Origin: Bacillus kexueae | GTDB lineage: Bacteria; Bacillota; Bacilli; Bacillales; Aeribacillaceae | Reading direction: 5' to 3' | Length of the DNA stretch: 46,697 bases | Assembly: GCF_022809095.1 (NCBI RefSeq) | Contig: NZ_JALAZE010000015.1 | Span: 1 to 46,697 of the forward strand | Shown here: positions 1-9,087 of the stretch, piece by piece | Layout of the letters: each line of letters starts with the position of its first letter | Position numbering within the stretch: the first letter of the stretch is position 1 | Made by a program: the position numbers and the translations under genes | The notes under the pieces: generated by a model | The model's database searches: none | Seen by the model: the letters and a program-made list of their open reading frames with translations, nothing else | Told to the model about the DNA's origin: nothing

Positions 1-114
1 ACCCGTCCGCCGCTAACGTCAAGGGAGCAAGCTCCCTATCTGTTCGCTCGACTTGCATGTATTAGGCACGCCGCCAGCGTTCGTCCTGAGCCAGGATCAA
101 ACTCTCCAAAAAAG
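1..114 (-). rRNA. 16S rRNA, 5' end (partial)
   Basis: Read on the minus strand, the segment carries the conserved start of bacterial 16S rRNA (GAGTTTGATCCTGGCTCAG followed by GACGAACGCTGG and the CATGCAAGTCGAGCG block). The gene runs off the left edge, so only about the first 110 nt are present. The mature 5' end is placed near 114 by analogy with Bacillus 16S. A conserved leader with an antitermination-type stretch (TTCTTTGAAAACTAAAC near 160-177) precedes it. Confidence 0.97.
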
Positions 115-212
115 TTTGATTGCTCATAAAAAAGAATTAACGTTGACGCTTCGTTTTGTTTAGTTTTCAAAGAACTCTTTCTATCAAATCGCTTTTCAAC
201 AGCGACTTTTTA

Positions 213-241
213 ATCTTATCAAATCCAACATCAAGTGTCAA
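213..241 (-). promoter_or_regulatory. rRNA operon promoter, proximal
   Basis: The minus strand has TTGACA (236-241), a 17-nt spacer and TAAGAT (213-218), about 100 nt upstream of the 16S gene. This is a near-consensus sigma-A promoter in the expected place for the second of two tandem Bacillus rrn promoters. Confidence 0.75.
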
Positions 242-326
242 GTGTTTTTGATAAGTTTTTTTAATGAGAGCAACTTGAATATTTCCAAGTCATTCTTCAC
301 ATGTTCTCTTAAAGAGAACAGTAATA

Positions 327-355
327 AATATACCAACCTTTACTTAATGTGTCAA
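327..355 (-). promoter_or_regulatory. rRNA operon promoter, distal
   Basis: The minus strand has TTGACA (350-355), a 17-nt spacer and TATATT (327-332). With the proximal promoter it forms the tandem pair typical of Bacillus rrn operons. A 19-bp palindrome at 302-320 (TGTTCTCTT-A-AAGAGAACA) covers the expected start point. Confidence 0.7.
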
Positions 356-954
356 CACTATTTTAAAACTTTTTTTCAATCTCAATTAATAATTATTAAT
401 AGAAGCAAACTTCCCCTTCCTCTCATTCTTTATTGCTCAACAAATAGAAATGTAACACTTCTAACTTTAGATATTTATTTTTGGGTTCAACTGACAACTA
501 ACGAGTCGAACTTACCACGTTACATATTAAAATAGAAGAAGCTCACTGCTATATATTTTATTAAAAAGATAGTGTTCATAATTGAAATGATCGAAATACT
601 ACTATACTAACTAGAGAAAATAACCACGGTTGGGGGAGGGTTTTATTTAGGTGCTAAGAATTTTGATCGTGCGCCTCTACTAAAACATATGAAGGAAGAC
701 GTCACGTGCCAATTCACTACAGATACTTACTTTTTCACAAGGGGAGAGTCGTGCCTCCTTAGTAAGCTCTAGCAGATTATCAACCTCCCCTCTACCTTCC
801 GCAGGAATTTCTCCATCACATAGTGTGAAAATGACCTTGGGTAGTGTATTCAAAATAATAATCGTACGGAAAAGATCTTAATTTTAAAGGCTGAAATATT
901 CGTGTACATATATAGTAGATATTGGTCACTACTCTAGTGAAAAAATCCTAAACT
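356..954. other. Intergenic region, no gene recognised
   Basis: About 600 bp of AT-rich DNA upstream of the rrn promoters. I see no reading frame with a plausible ribosome binding site and recognisable composition, no tRNA, and no strong terminator. A 97-aa open frame at 242-535 lies across the rrn promoters and looks fortuitous. Confidence 0.5.
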
Positions 955-1131
955 AAGAAAAGCGCAAAGCGCAAGTCCTTAGGCGAAGGGCGCTTTAGGA
1001 CCTGCGAGGAGGCTTCCGTCGCCACAGCAGGGCCGAAGCGACCCGAGCTGATGGCGCATGGAGCTAGACACAAAAAAACTGTAAAGAGAATACTTTATAT
1101 CACTTTATTGAACTTAAACTTTCTGTAACAA
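955..1131 (+). repeat. Dispersed repeat copy 1 (full length)
   Basis: About 177 bp starting AAGAAAAGCGCAAAGCGCAA and ending CTTTCTGTAACAA. It is nearly identical to copies at 17739-17910 and 45890-46067, with a diverged copy at 41729-41880. Internal inverted segments (GTCCT/AGGAC and GTCGC/GCGAC) can fold into hairpins. There is no reading frame. The right end abuts the A-run that forms the T-tract of the pbuG terminator. Confidence 0.85.
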
Positions 1132-1160
1132 TAAAAAAGGACTGGTTTGATAACCAGCCC
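1132..1160 (-). terminator. pbuG intrinsic terminator
   Basis: On the minus strand GGCTGGTT-ATCA-AACCAGTC is followed by a run of T residues, about 20 bp downstream of the pbuG stop codon. The T-run is continuous with the end of dispersed repeat copy 1. Confidence 0.85.
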
Positions 1161-1178
1161 ACATTTTATAGTGAAAAG

Positions 1179-2504
1179 CTATTCTACTAAGAACATAAAG
1201 TAAAGGATGAAGATTACGAACAAGCCGTACATTACTGGATGAATCTCTTTTCCTCTTCCTTTTACTAACATGGTAATTGGATAGAAAATGAATCCAATCG
1301 CAATTCCTGTCGCGATACTATACGTTAATGGCATTGCAATGATTGTTAAGAATGCAGGAACGGCAATTTCGAACTTATTCCACGAAATATTCCCTAAAGC
1401 AGATACCATTAGCACCCCAACAATGATGAGTGCTGGAGCTGTTACTGGAGCTGTTATCACTCCAAGTAACGGAGAGAAGAATAGAGCTATAAGGAAAAAG
1501 CCCGCCGTGACAATTGAAGCAAATCCAGTTCGTGCACCTGCTGCAACACCTGCAGAAGATTCAATATAAGATGTTGTTGTAGAAGTTCCTAGCACTGCCC
1601 CTACTACTGTCGCAACTGAGTCAGAAAGAAGTGCCTTATTTGCACGAGGTAGACGATTATCTTTTAATAAACCTGCTTGATTCGCTACCGCAACTAGAGT
1701 TCCAGCCGTATCAAAGAAATCTACAAATAAAAACGTAAGAATAACTACTAGCATTTGAATCGTGAAAACTTGATCTAAATGGTCAAATGCTGCACCGAAT
1801 GTAGGAGCTATACTTGGGATTTCTCCTACAATTTGTTTCGGAGGTTCAATTAAGCCAAAAATCATTCCGACAATTGCAGTTAGAACCATTCCATAAAATA
1901 CGCCACCATTTACTCCACGAACCATTAAAATAACTGTAACGATAATTCCAAAAATCGCAAGAAGCGTATTCGGGTTTGTTAAGTCACCAAGTCCAACTAA
2001 TACTGCGTCGTTATTGACGATAATTCCGGCACTTTGGAATCCAATAAATGTGATAAACAATCCAATTCCAGCACCGACTGCGAATTTCAAATCAACTGGG
2101 ATAGCATTAATGACTCTTTCTCGGACGCCAGTCAGCGTTAAAATAATAAAAATAATACCTGAAACAAATACTCCAGCTAGAGCCGTTTGCCACGGAATAT
2201 TAAACGTTAAAATAACAGTGAAAGCAAAAAATGCATTTAATCCCATTCCAGGAGCCAATGCAATCGGATATTTAGCAAGTAACCCCATGATGAGCGTACC
2301 AATCGCAGCCGCTAACGCAGTAGCTGTAAAGACCGCACCTTGATCCATACGCATCTCTTGTGGTAAATCCGGAATAGCACCTAAAGACAACGTAAACGGA
2401 TTTACAAATAAGATATATGCCATTGAAAGGAATGTTGTTAATCCTCCCAGGAACTCGCGACGATAAGATGTTCCTAGTTCATCAAACTGAAAGTATTTTT
2501 TCAT
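1179..2504 (-). CDS. pbuG: Guanine/hypoxanthine permease PbuG (NCS2 family)
   Basis: Multi-spanning cytoplasmic membrane transporter taking up hypoxanthine and guanine for purine salvage. The protein is 441 aa, the usual length for PbuG (about 440). It opens with the family N-terminus (KKYFQFDELGTSYRREFLGG) and shows the NCS2 permease stretch APGMGLNAFFAF and many hydrophobic segments. The start was moved inward to an ATG preceded by AGGAGGA; the open frame extends 46 codons further upstream, but that part runs through the terminator of the leader. Expression should fall when guanine is plentiful, because a guanine-type aptamer and a terminator precede the gene. In B. subtilis pbuG also follows guaA. 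The annotation is secure; the exact substrate range is by homology. Confidence 0.95.
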   Translation of the reverse strand: MKKYFQFDELGTSYRREFLGGLTTFLSMAYILFVNPFTLSLGAIPDLPQEMRMDQGAVFTATALAAAIGTLIMGLLAKYPIALAPGMGLNAFFAFTVILTFNIPWQTALAGVFVSGIIFIILTLTGVRERVINAIPVDLKFAVGAGIGLFITFIGFQSAGIIVNNDAVLVGLGDLTNPNTLLAIFGIIVTVILMVRGVNGGVFYGMVLTAIVGMIFGLIEPPKQIVGEIPSIAPTFGAAFDHLDQVFTIQMLVVILTFLFVDFFDTAGTLVAVANQAGLLKDNRLPRANKALLSDSVATVVGAVLGTSTTTSYIESSAGVAAGARTGFASIVTAGFFLIALFFSPLLGVITAPVTAPALIIVGVLMVSALGNISWNKFEIAVPAFLTIIAMPLTYSIATGIAIGFIFYPITMLVKGRGKEIHPVMYGLFVIFILYFMFLVE

Positions 2505-2532
2505 CTGATGTCCTCCTAATCTATATTTCATC

Positions 2533-2565
2533 AAAAAAAGAAGCGCACCGTAAAACGGTACGCTT
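2533..2565 (-). terminator. pbuG riboswitch expression-platform terminator
   Basis: On the minus strand AAGCGTACCG, a short TTTTA loop and CGGTGCGCTT are followed by CTTTTTTT. The hairpin lies between the purine aptamer and the pbuG start, where a guanine riboswitch needs its terminator. Confidence 0.85.
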
Positions 2566-2660
2566 GACTCATGAGTTTTTAATATACGCAAAGAAGTAAT
2601 AGGGGAATCCGAGACTAAGACATACGAATCCCTATTAAACAAGGCGCTATATTAAATACC

Positions 2661-2724
2661 CCGTAGTCAAGCTATTTACGGTAGCTCGGTAGAAACTCTT
2701 GGGCCATATCCCCAAAATTATACG
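2661..2724 (-). promoter_or_regulatory. Purine riboswitch (guanine type) of pbuG
   Basis: The minus strand carries the purine aptamer core: TATAAT, GGATATGG, AGTTTCTACC, CCGTAAA, then GACTACG closing P1 with CGTA. The specificity position in J3/1 is C (GACTACG rather than GATTACG), which predicts guanine/hypoxanthine binding. A terminator hairpin follows at 2533-2565, so ligand binding should stop transcription. Confidence 0.95.
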
Positions 2725-2757
2725 ACGTATTTGCTTCAGTATTTAGTTGACGTGTTA

Positions 2758-2786
2758 ATAGTACCAACTTCCACATGGAATGTCAA
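2758..2786 (-). promoter_or_regulatory. pbuG promoter
   Basis: On the minus strand TTGACA (2781-2786), 17 nt, TACTAT (2758-2763), about 35 nt upstream of the aptamer. Confidence 0.75.
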
Positions 2787-2834
2787 CACAAAACACGAAC
2801 GTTTTTTTTAAAATTCAACAAAAATATTCGTAAA

Positions 2835-4373
2835 TTACTCCCATTCAATCGTCGCAGGAGGCTTACTAGTCACATCGTAAACAACACGATTGACATGAGG
2901 AACTTCATTGACAATACGTGTGGAGATGACTTCTAATACATCCCAAGGAATTCTCGCCCAATCAGATGTCATTCCATCAATGGATGTAACGGCACGGATA
3001 CCAATCGTATAGTCATACGTACGAGCATCTCCCATAACCCCTACACTACGGAAGCCAGGAAGTACCGTAAAGTATTGCCAAATATCACGATCTAGACCTG
3101 CTTTTTTAATTTCTTCACGAAGAATAGCATCTGATTCACGGACGATTTCCAGCTTTTCCTCAGTAATTTCACCGATTACACGAATCCCTAGACCAGGTCC
3201 TGGGAAAGGTTGTCTCCATACAATTTCATCAGGAATTCCTAATTCAGTTCCAAGAGCACGCACTTCGTCTTTGAATAACGTATTAAGTGGCTCAATTAAC
3301 TTGAATTTCATATCTTCCGGTAATCCACCTACATTATGGTGAGATTTAATTGTTTGAGCTGTTGCCGTTCCACTTTCGATAATATCTGTGTATAAAGTTC
3401 CTTGTGCTAGGAAGTCAATCCCTTCAAGCTTTGCCGATTCCTCATCAAATACATAAATAAACTCGTTTCCAATGATCTTGCGTTTCTGTTCAGGGTCTGA
3501 AACACCTTCTAACTTAGATAAAAAGCGCTCACGTGCATCAATTTTGACAACATTCATATTAAAGCCTTCACTGAATGTTTTCATAACACTCTCTGCTTCA
3601 CCTTTACGTAAAAGACCATGATCAACGAACATACAAGTTAACTGATCGCCAATCGCTTTATGGATAAGGACAGCTACTACTGATGAATCTACTCCACCAC
3701 TTAGAGCACAAAGAACCTTTTTGTCTCCTACTGTCTCACGAATTTTTTCAATTTCCATCTCAATAAAGTTTTCCATTGACCAAGATTCAGAGCAACCACA
3801 AATTTCAAAGACAAAGTTTTTCAGTAAGTCGTTTCCATACTCTGAATGACGAACTTCCGGGTGGAATTGCACACCGTAAATTTGACGGTCAGAATTGCTA
3901 ATGGCAGCATATGGGCAAGATGGACTTGTAGCATCCACTTTAAAACCCTCTGGAATCGCAGAAACAAGATCACCATGGCTCATCCAAACGACTTGTTCTT
4001 CAGGTAACTTCGCAAATAATGGAGATTGTTCTTTTACATTAATAGTCGCTTTTCCGTATTCACGATGCTTAGCAGCTTCTACTTTTCCACCAAGCATATG
4101 AGTCGTTAATTGCATTCCGTAGCAAATACCTAAAACAGGGATACCTAATTCAAAAATCCCTTCATCGCAACGGAACGATTTTTCATCATATACACTATTT
4201 GGGCCTCCAGAAAGAATGATTCCTTTCGGGTTCATTGCTTTAATTTCCTCGATTGTTAACGTATGAGGATGAAGCTCACTGTAGACGCCAAACTCACGAA
4301 TACGTCTCGTAATTAATTGATTATACTGACTACCAAAATCCAATACTAAAATCATTTCTTGGATGTTTTTCAA
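2835..4373 (-). CDS. guaA: GMP synthase (glutamine-hydrolysing)
   Basis: Converts XMP to GMP with ATP and glutamine, the last step of guanine nucleotide synthesis. The N-terminal class I amidotransferase domain shows the nucleophile elbow GICYGMQ and the [10 protein letters not shown] motif. The ATP-pyrophosphatase domain has the PP-loop [10 protein letters not shown], and the C-terminal dimerisation domain ends with the family signature PPATIEWE. The start is uncertain: GTG at 4382 has no Shine-Dalgarno, whereas TTG at 4373 follows GGGGTGA and gives 512 aa, close to the B. subtilis length of 513. Transcription passes through its own purine riboswitch and terminator, so guanine should repress it independently of pbuG. 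Confidence 0.96.
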   Translation of the reverse strand: MKNIQEMILVLDFGSQYNQLITRRIREFGVYSELHPHTLTIEEIKAMNPKGIILSGGPNSVYDEKSFRCDEGIFELGIPVLGICYGMQLTTHMLGGKVEAAKHREYGKATINVKEQSPLFAKLPEEQVVWMSHGDLVSAIPEGFKVDATSPSCPYAAISNSDRQIYGVQFHPEVRHSEYGNDLLKNFVFEICGCSESWSMENFIEMEIEKIRETVGDKKVLCALSGGVDSSVVAVLIHKAIGDQLTCMFVDHGLLRKGEAESVMKTFSEGFNMNVVKIDARERFLSKLEGVSDPEQKRKIIGNEFIYVFDEESAKLEGIDFLAQGTLYTDIIESGTATAQTIKSHHNVGGLPEDMKFKLIEPLNTLFKDEVRALGTELGIPDEIVWRQPFPGPGLGIRVIGEITEEKLEIVRESDAILREEIKKAGLDRDIWQYFTVLPGFRSVGVMGDARTYDYTIGIRAVTSIDGMTSDWARIPWDVLEVISTRIVNEVPHVNRVVYDVTSKPPATIEWE

Positions 4374-4476
4374 TGTGGTCACCCCATTTTCTATATGCTT
4401 ATATTCATGCTTAACTTACTGTTAAGCTTTTGTAACGAATTGATGTAATGCCATTATTTTCTTCTAAAATAAAAAA

Positions 4477-4514
4477 AGAATTCTGCCCAAATAAAGAAAA
4501 GGCAGAATTCTTTC
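4477..4514 (-). terminator. guaA riboswitch terminator
   Basis: On the minus strand AGAATTCTGCC, a loop of about 12 nt and GGGCAGAATTCT run into TTTTTTT. It lies between the guaA aptamer and the guaA start codon. Confidence 0.9.
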
Positions 4515-4541
4515 TCATACACACATGAAATAGACGTTCTG

Positions 4542-4612
4542 CCTTCATAGTCGGGTTATTTACGGCAACCCGGTAGAGACTCTCGAACCGTATTATCGAG
4601 GATATACGAAGG
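4542..4612 (-). promoter_or_regulatory. Purine riboswitch (guanine type) of guaA
   Basis: Minus-strand aptamer with P1 CCTTCGTA/TATGAAGG, J2/3 GTCTCTACC, loop CCGTAAA and J3/1 GACTATG. The C in GACTATG predicts guanine. The core differs in detail from the pbuG aptamer (TATATCC and TAATACGG instead of TATAATT and GATATGG). It is followed by a strong terminator, so it is probably an OFF switch. Confidence 0.9.
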
Positions 4613-4637
4613 TTAAATCGGTCATGAATTTTTCACT

Positions 4638-4666
4638 ATCATAACAGGCGAATTCTTCTTGGTCAA
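4638..4666 (-). promoter_or_regulatory. guaA promoter
   Basis: On the minus strand TTGACC (4661-4666), 17 nt, TATGAT (4638-4643). The -35 box overlaps the last codons of the upstream transglutaminase gene, so guaA can be transcribed separately from that operon. Confidence 0.7.
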
Positions 4667-6831
4667 TACGAAGTATCGTTTATTAAATTTTCCCACAATT
4701 CCATCATATCTTCCCATTCTTTTTGCGAATCTCCTCGTCCATATAAGACTTGTTCATAACGTTCTGTAAAAGTGGTTAACCGACTATGTCCGATAGATCG
4801 ATCAACTCGTTGGGCAAATTGCCTTAGCGTTTCCTCTGGCTTTTTCTTAATCCCTCGAAAAGCTAAATACTTCAACAACAGAATATACGCTTTTGAAAAC
4901 GGCTCCTCCCCTTTATAAAACTTCATTTGAAAAACAATCCAGTGATGATACCATTTCTTCCTTGTAAACCACACCGTCCAGATTACTAGAAGAACGATTA
5001 TTCCCACACTCGCCATCACACGCTGAATGTTTCCAAAAATTTCAACCCAAAATGATGTTTGACTTTTCTCTTTATCCTCTTCTTCTCGGTTCACTTGTTG
5101 TTCGGTTTCTTCCTCTGTAGATGGCTGTTCGATTTCATCATTTGACAAATCATAGGTGAACTCCGCTGGGTTGTCAAATCCTCTCGTTGGTTCAAAAGGC
5201 ACCCAACCTACCCCTTCGAAATACACTTCAACCCACGAGTGAGCATTGTTATTCGTAATTTGATACTTAGAGGTCTCTTGGTCCACTCTTTCAAGAAACT
5301 CCCCTTGTGTATACCCCTTCACCCATCTCGCCGGAATATCTAATGAACGAAGTAAGACAATCATCGAAGTCGAAAAGTTATCACAATATCCTTTCTTTGT
5401 TTCAAATAAAAACTGATCCACATAGTCATCCTCAACACCAGGGACCGCCACTTCCTTCGTTTCATAGAGGTATCCATTTTCAGAAAAATACCGTTCTATA
5501 GCTTTCACGCTGTCATAAAGGGTCTCTTCTTCTCCTATTATGTCTTGTGCTAATTCCTGAACACGAGTAGGCAAAGAATCAGGTAGTTGCGTATAGCGAT
5601 CTAATAGTTCCGCAGAGATCCCTTCATTAGTTATAGCTCGAAGTTTTTCAACTTCAAAAACAGGCTTTTGGTATGTGACCTCATAACGCATTGGCCTACT
5701 TAGCATTTCAATATTTTCTAAGCTCTCATTAAAGTACAATTCCTTCAATTCTACTTCATCGCTTTCTAGCATAAGCGGTTCAACAGGATACGGAAAATGC
5801 ATTTTTCGATAAAACGGACTCATTTCAAAAGTGGCCACCCGTTCTTCTTCTACAATTGCATCATCAACAATTGATAAATACGTTCCAATATTTGGACCGA
5901 TTACTGAAATCGGACTTCCTGCTTGTCCATCAATCCATCCTTTCCCGGTATACACATCCTTTGTTTCTACACGCCAATATTGGCGATCTTCCGATTCAAC
6001 AACCATGACTTCCGTATCATCTTCAACAAATGGTCCACCGAGCTTTTCATCACTTTCACCATAGCCAATTTTAGAAACGGAACTAAAATCTAACTCTTCT
6101 TCCTCTTCTTCCTCCACCGCTTTTGTAATGTAAGGAACAGGGTCTGGCCAAATAGGTGCCCACTTCGGCGAAAGAATTCCGACAACAACTGAAATGGAGA
6201 TCAAGAAGAGTAATGGCAAGCCCCATTTAAAATAAGCATAGCGTTCTACTTTCAAATTTTCTTTCGCATAAAGTCGATGAAATGACAAAAAACCTAACAT
6301 AAAAAAACCAATGACGACAAGACGAACGATAGCATATGTAGCGTCATACGGTGTAAAGGTATCAAGAAACCCGACATAAACAAACGTTAAAAACAGAAAG
6401 AACAAGACGCGGTACTTCTGAACGACCCAAAAATAAATTAAGTATACTAACAACCAAAGCATGATAAAAAATAAGGTCGTCCGAAATACAGGCGATAAAT
6501 GTAACCAGTCCCTTCCATTTAGCAAGGTAAGGCTGAGTAGCATGTCCATTACATATTCATTCACCCACATAAATGAAAAAAATGTCCCATCGTAAAAAAT
6601 GTGATGGACAAAAAATAGAATAAGACCGATCTTAACAGGATAAGAAAAGTACCATTTGACTTGAAAATATTTCAATACAAGAGCAACGCCAATAAAGATG
6701 AAAAAAATATAGGAATATGCCGTATCGGTTGATACTTCAAGCGGACGTAACCACTCTGCTAATACAAAAAACGAGAATAAATAAAGAAGAATGTGTGATG
6801 CTCTCACCGCTTTCCACCTCTTTAACTCCAT
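4663..6831 (-). CDS. yebA: Membrane-anchored transglutaminase-like protein (YebA family)
   Basis: 722-aa protein. The N-terminal third holds several closely spaced hydrophobic segments typical of the DUF3488/TgpA-type N-terminus. An extracytoplasmic region follows, with a transglutaminase-like core: Cys in KKGYCDNFSTSM, His in NNAHSWVEVYF and the acidic residue in WVPFEPTRGF form the expected triad. An acidic linker, one more transmembrane segment and a DUF4129-like C-terminal tail complete it. The ATG at 6831 was chosen because it gives a 10-nt overlap with the upstream DUF58 gene; an upstream ATG at 6876 is possible. The MoxR-DUF58-transglutaminase order is a common operon thought to act at the cell envelope. 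The substrate is unknown. Confidence 0.88.
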   Translation of the reverse strand: MELKRWKAVRASHILLYLFSFFVLAEWLRPLEVSTDTAYSYIFFIFIGVALVLKYFQVKWYFSYPVKIGLILFFVHHIFYDGTFFSFMWVNEYVMDMLLSLTLLNGRDWLHLSPVFRTTLFFIMLWLLVYLIYFWVVQKYRVLFFLFLTFVYVGFLDTFTPYDATYAIVRLVVIGFFMLGFLSFHRLYAKENLKVERYAYFKWGLPLLFLISISVVVGILSPKWAPIWPDPVPYITKAVEEEEEEELDFSSVSKIGYGESDEKLGGPFVEDDTEVMVVESEDRQYWRVETKDVYTGKGWIDGQAGSPISVIGPNIGTYLSIVDDAIVEEERVATFEMSPFYRKMHFPYPVEPLMLESDEVELKELYFNESLENIEMLSRPMRYEVTYQKPVFEVEKLRAITNEGISAELLDRYTQLPDSLPTRVQELAQDIIGEEETLYDSVKAIERYFSENGYLYETKEVAVPGVEDDYVDQFLFETKKGYCDNFSTSMIVLLRSLDIPARWVKGYTQGEFLERVDQETSKYQITNNNAHSWVEVYFEGVGWVPFEPTRGFDNPAEFTYDLSNDEIEQPSTEEETEQQVNREEEDKEKSQTSFWVEIFGNIQRVMASVGIIVLLVIWTVWFTRKKWYHHWIVFQMKFYKGEEPFSKAYILLLKYLAFRGIKKKPEETLRQFAQRVDRSIGHSRLTTFTERYEQVLYGRGDSQKEWEDMMELWENLINDTSY

Positions 6832-7973
6832 TGTGGGAACAATTCTTCTGTAACGATCATTACGCGAATCCCCCACGCTCTCATTATTTCTTCCACTTTC
6901 AGTCCATTTGCTTCCCCAACGATTACGAGTTCAACTGCCTGCTTTTGATGTGCGTGCATTTGCTCTATCCATTGCAAAAGCCCTGAAGATACACTTGAGG
7001 TGATAATTACCGTTGATTCTTCTTTCCGGTCATGCTTCGGTCGCACCAATGAGTAGTTTACTTCCAGCTTTTCATGTACTTTTGCCAAATACAAAAAGAT
7101 CTTCTGCAGTTGTCTTTCACTGCTTTCGGCCGGAAACTTCGTTCGCTCATTATTTATCGCATAAAAAGTAAGCTCAGCCCCCGACTTCAGTAACGCGTGT
7201 ATGTAGGAAGCTACAAAAGTAATCATCTGCTCAAAATTTGAGGAGGCCTGTTCATCCATGTAAAGGACATACCCTTTGCGAAAAGTAGGGTCAAATTCTT
7301 TCGTCATTAATTGACTTCTGCGAGCAGTTGCCTTCCAGTCAATCCACGATAGTTTATCCCCCGCTTCATAGTCACGAACACTTCCAGCCATCGATGTATC
7401 TTTTTGAAATGGCTTTCGATTTGAAAACGATCCGTTAGAGGAAGATTCTTCTTTTCTTACCCTGCTCATCTCAACAACTTTTGGAAATACGAGCACCTTT
7501 TTCTCAAGCGGAATGAACCGTTCCTTTTCCACTAGTCCAAGCAAGTCACCCGTTTTGATTCGAATACCTTGCAAGCATAGTTCACCACGGGGAAGGTTAG
7601 GAACGGAATAATGAAAAAGGATATCCTTCTTAAACCAAGGGAATAAAATGGTTTTCACTGAGTTGTTGTTTTTACTGGCATATTGTTCTTCGATAATGAC
7701 GAAAAAAAGCGGAAAGCGCATCGAGCGCTTCATTCGAATCGTTCCTTCTAATGTATCTCCTGCTTTTAACTCTTCACGGAGTAACGTACGCTCAATCGTA
7801 AAATCACTTAAAGGATAAAAGGCAAATAGAAACGCATAGAGAAAGATGGGAACAAAGCTAAAGAATAAAAACCAGCTTACAAACCCTCCTTGAAACATCG
7901 CATAACTGAACATAATTCCAAGCAAAGCGAGTAACAAGAAAAACTTCCACCAAAACGAACGTACTCGCTTCAT
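6822..7973 (-). CDS. yeaD: DUF58 domain protein (YeaD family)
   Basis: 383-aa protein with two hydrophobic N-terminal segments. The DUF58 signature is RDYEAGDKLSWIDWKATAR, after which the fold resembles a von Willebrand A domain (YVLYMDEQASS). DUF58 proteins pair with MoxR AAA+ ATPases and are thought to help assemble or activate envelope or enzyme complexes; the client here is unknown. Its start overlaps the MoxR stop by 4 nt (ATGA coupling), and its end overlaps the transglutaminase start. Confidence 0.88.
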   Translation of the reverse strand: MKRVRSFWWKFFLLLALLGIMFSYAMFQGGFVSWFLFFSFVPIFLYAFLFAFYPLSDFTIERTLLREELKAGDTLEGTIRMKRSMRFPLFFVIIEEQYASKNNNSVKTILFPWFKKDILFHYSVPNLPRGELCLQGIRIKTGDLLGLVEKERFIPLEKKVLVFPKVVEMSRVRKEESSSNGSFSNRKPFQKDTSMAGSVRDYEAGDKLSWIDWKATARRSQLMTKEFDPTFRKGYVLYMDEQASSNFEQMITFVASYIHALLKSGAELTFYAINNERTKFPAESSERQLQKIFLYLAKVHEKLEVNYSLVRPKHDRKEESTVIITSSVSSGLLQWIEQMHAHQKQAVELVIVGEANGLKVEEIMRAWGIRVMIVTEELFPQWS

Positions 7974-8911
7974 GAACGCCAGGTCCTTTCAACCGGAACT
8001 GGTGTATGCTGCAAAATGGAAGCAAGAATATCTTCTTGTTTTTTCCCTTCGTATTTCGCTTCAGGAGATAAGACGATACGGTGAGAAAAGACAACAGGAA
8101 CTAACAATTGAATATCATCTGGAAGGACGTACTCTCTTCCTTGGATAAACGCATATGCTTTTGCCGCCTTCATTAATCCAATTGCGCCTCGTGGACTGAT
8201 CCCTAAAGAAACAGAAGGATGCTCTCTCGTTTTGTGGACGATTGTTAACAAATACTTTTTCACCGTGTCATCCATAAATACTTTTTGACATTGTTCTTGC
8301 ATTTCAATCAGCTGTTCTTTTTGAATACAAGGCTCTACAATAAATTCCTCTTCCCGCTCCAATCGAGATAACATCTCCAACTCATCTAAATAGCTCGGAT
8401 ATCCTAAATGAATTCTCATTAAAAAACGATCCAACTGCGCTTCCGGTAGCGGAAAAGTTCCTTCATATTCAATCGGGTTTTGCGTAGCCATAACAAAGAA
8501 CGGTCTAGGCAAAGACATCGTTGTACCATCGACCGTCACATTGCCTTCTTCCATCGCTTCTAAAAGAGCTGCTTGCGCCTTCGGAGATGTTCGGTTAATT
8601 TCATCCGCCAACACGACAGAACTCATAACAGGCCCCGGACGATATTCAAATTCATTCGTTTGCGTGTTGTAGATGGATACCCCTGTAATATCTGAAGGAA
8701 GTAAGTCAGGTGTAAATTGAATCCTTTTATAGTCAACTCCAATTGATTGCGCCAATGTTTTGACTAATTTCGTTTTCCCCACTCCAGGGACGTCCTCTAA
8801 TAATACGTGCCCCTCTGATAATAAAGCGACAAGACTGAGTACAATCGAATCACGTTTTCCTACAATTACTTTTTCCATATTTGCGACTACTTGCTCAAGA
8901 ACTGGATGCAC
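7970..8911 (-). CDS. yeaC: MoxR-family AAA+ ATPase (YeaC)
   Basis: 313-aa AAA+ chaperone-like ATPase. It shows Walker A (EDVPGVGKTKLVK), Walker B (VLADEINRTSPKAQ), sensor 1 (FVMATQNPIEYEGTFPLPEA) and the arginine-finger region EAQLDRFLMR. The start is GTG at 8911 with GGAGGGG six bases upstream; an in-frame TTG at 8926 lies inside that ribosome-binding region. It is the first gene of the yeaC-yeaD-yebA operon and is divergent from the M48-ankyrin gene. Confidence 0.92.
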   Translation of the reverse strand: MHPVLEQVVANMEKVIVGKRDSIVLSLVALLSEGHVLLEDVPGVGKTKLVKTLAQSIGVDYKRIQFTPDLLPSDITGVSIYNTQTNEFEYRPGPVMSSVVLADEINRTSPKAQAALLEAMEEGNVTVDGTTMSLPRPFFVMATQNPIEYEGTFPLPEAQLDRFLMRIHLGYPSYLDELEMLSRLEREEEFIVEPCIQKEQLIEMQEQCQKVFMDDTVKKYLLTIVHKTREHPSVSLGISPRGAIGLMKAAKAYAFIQGREYVLPDDIQLLVPVVFSHRIVLSPEAKYEGKKQEDILASILQHTPVPVERTWRS

Positions 8912-9087
8912 GTTTTTCCCCTCCAATTATATGAATCAACCTACCTATTACTATTAGCTATTGTAGACAAAATCCCTTTTCAATTACCTTAACCTAATTC
9001 TACTATACAAATCTCACTATTTTTGTAAATATTAGAAAGAAAGCACCGATATACAAGGTGATACATTCAACGAAGGGACGTATGCGT

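Noticed and set aside
242-535. 97-aa open frame between the two rrn promoters
   Set aside because: It lies across both promoters of the 16S operon, has no ribosome binding site and an unprotein-like composition.
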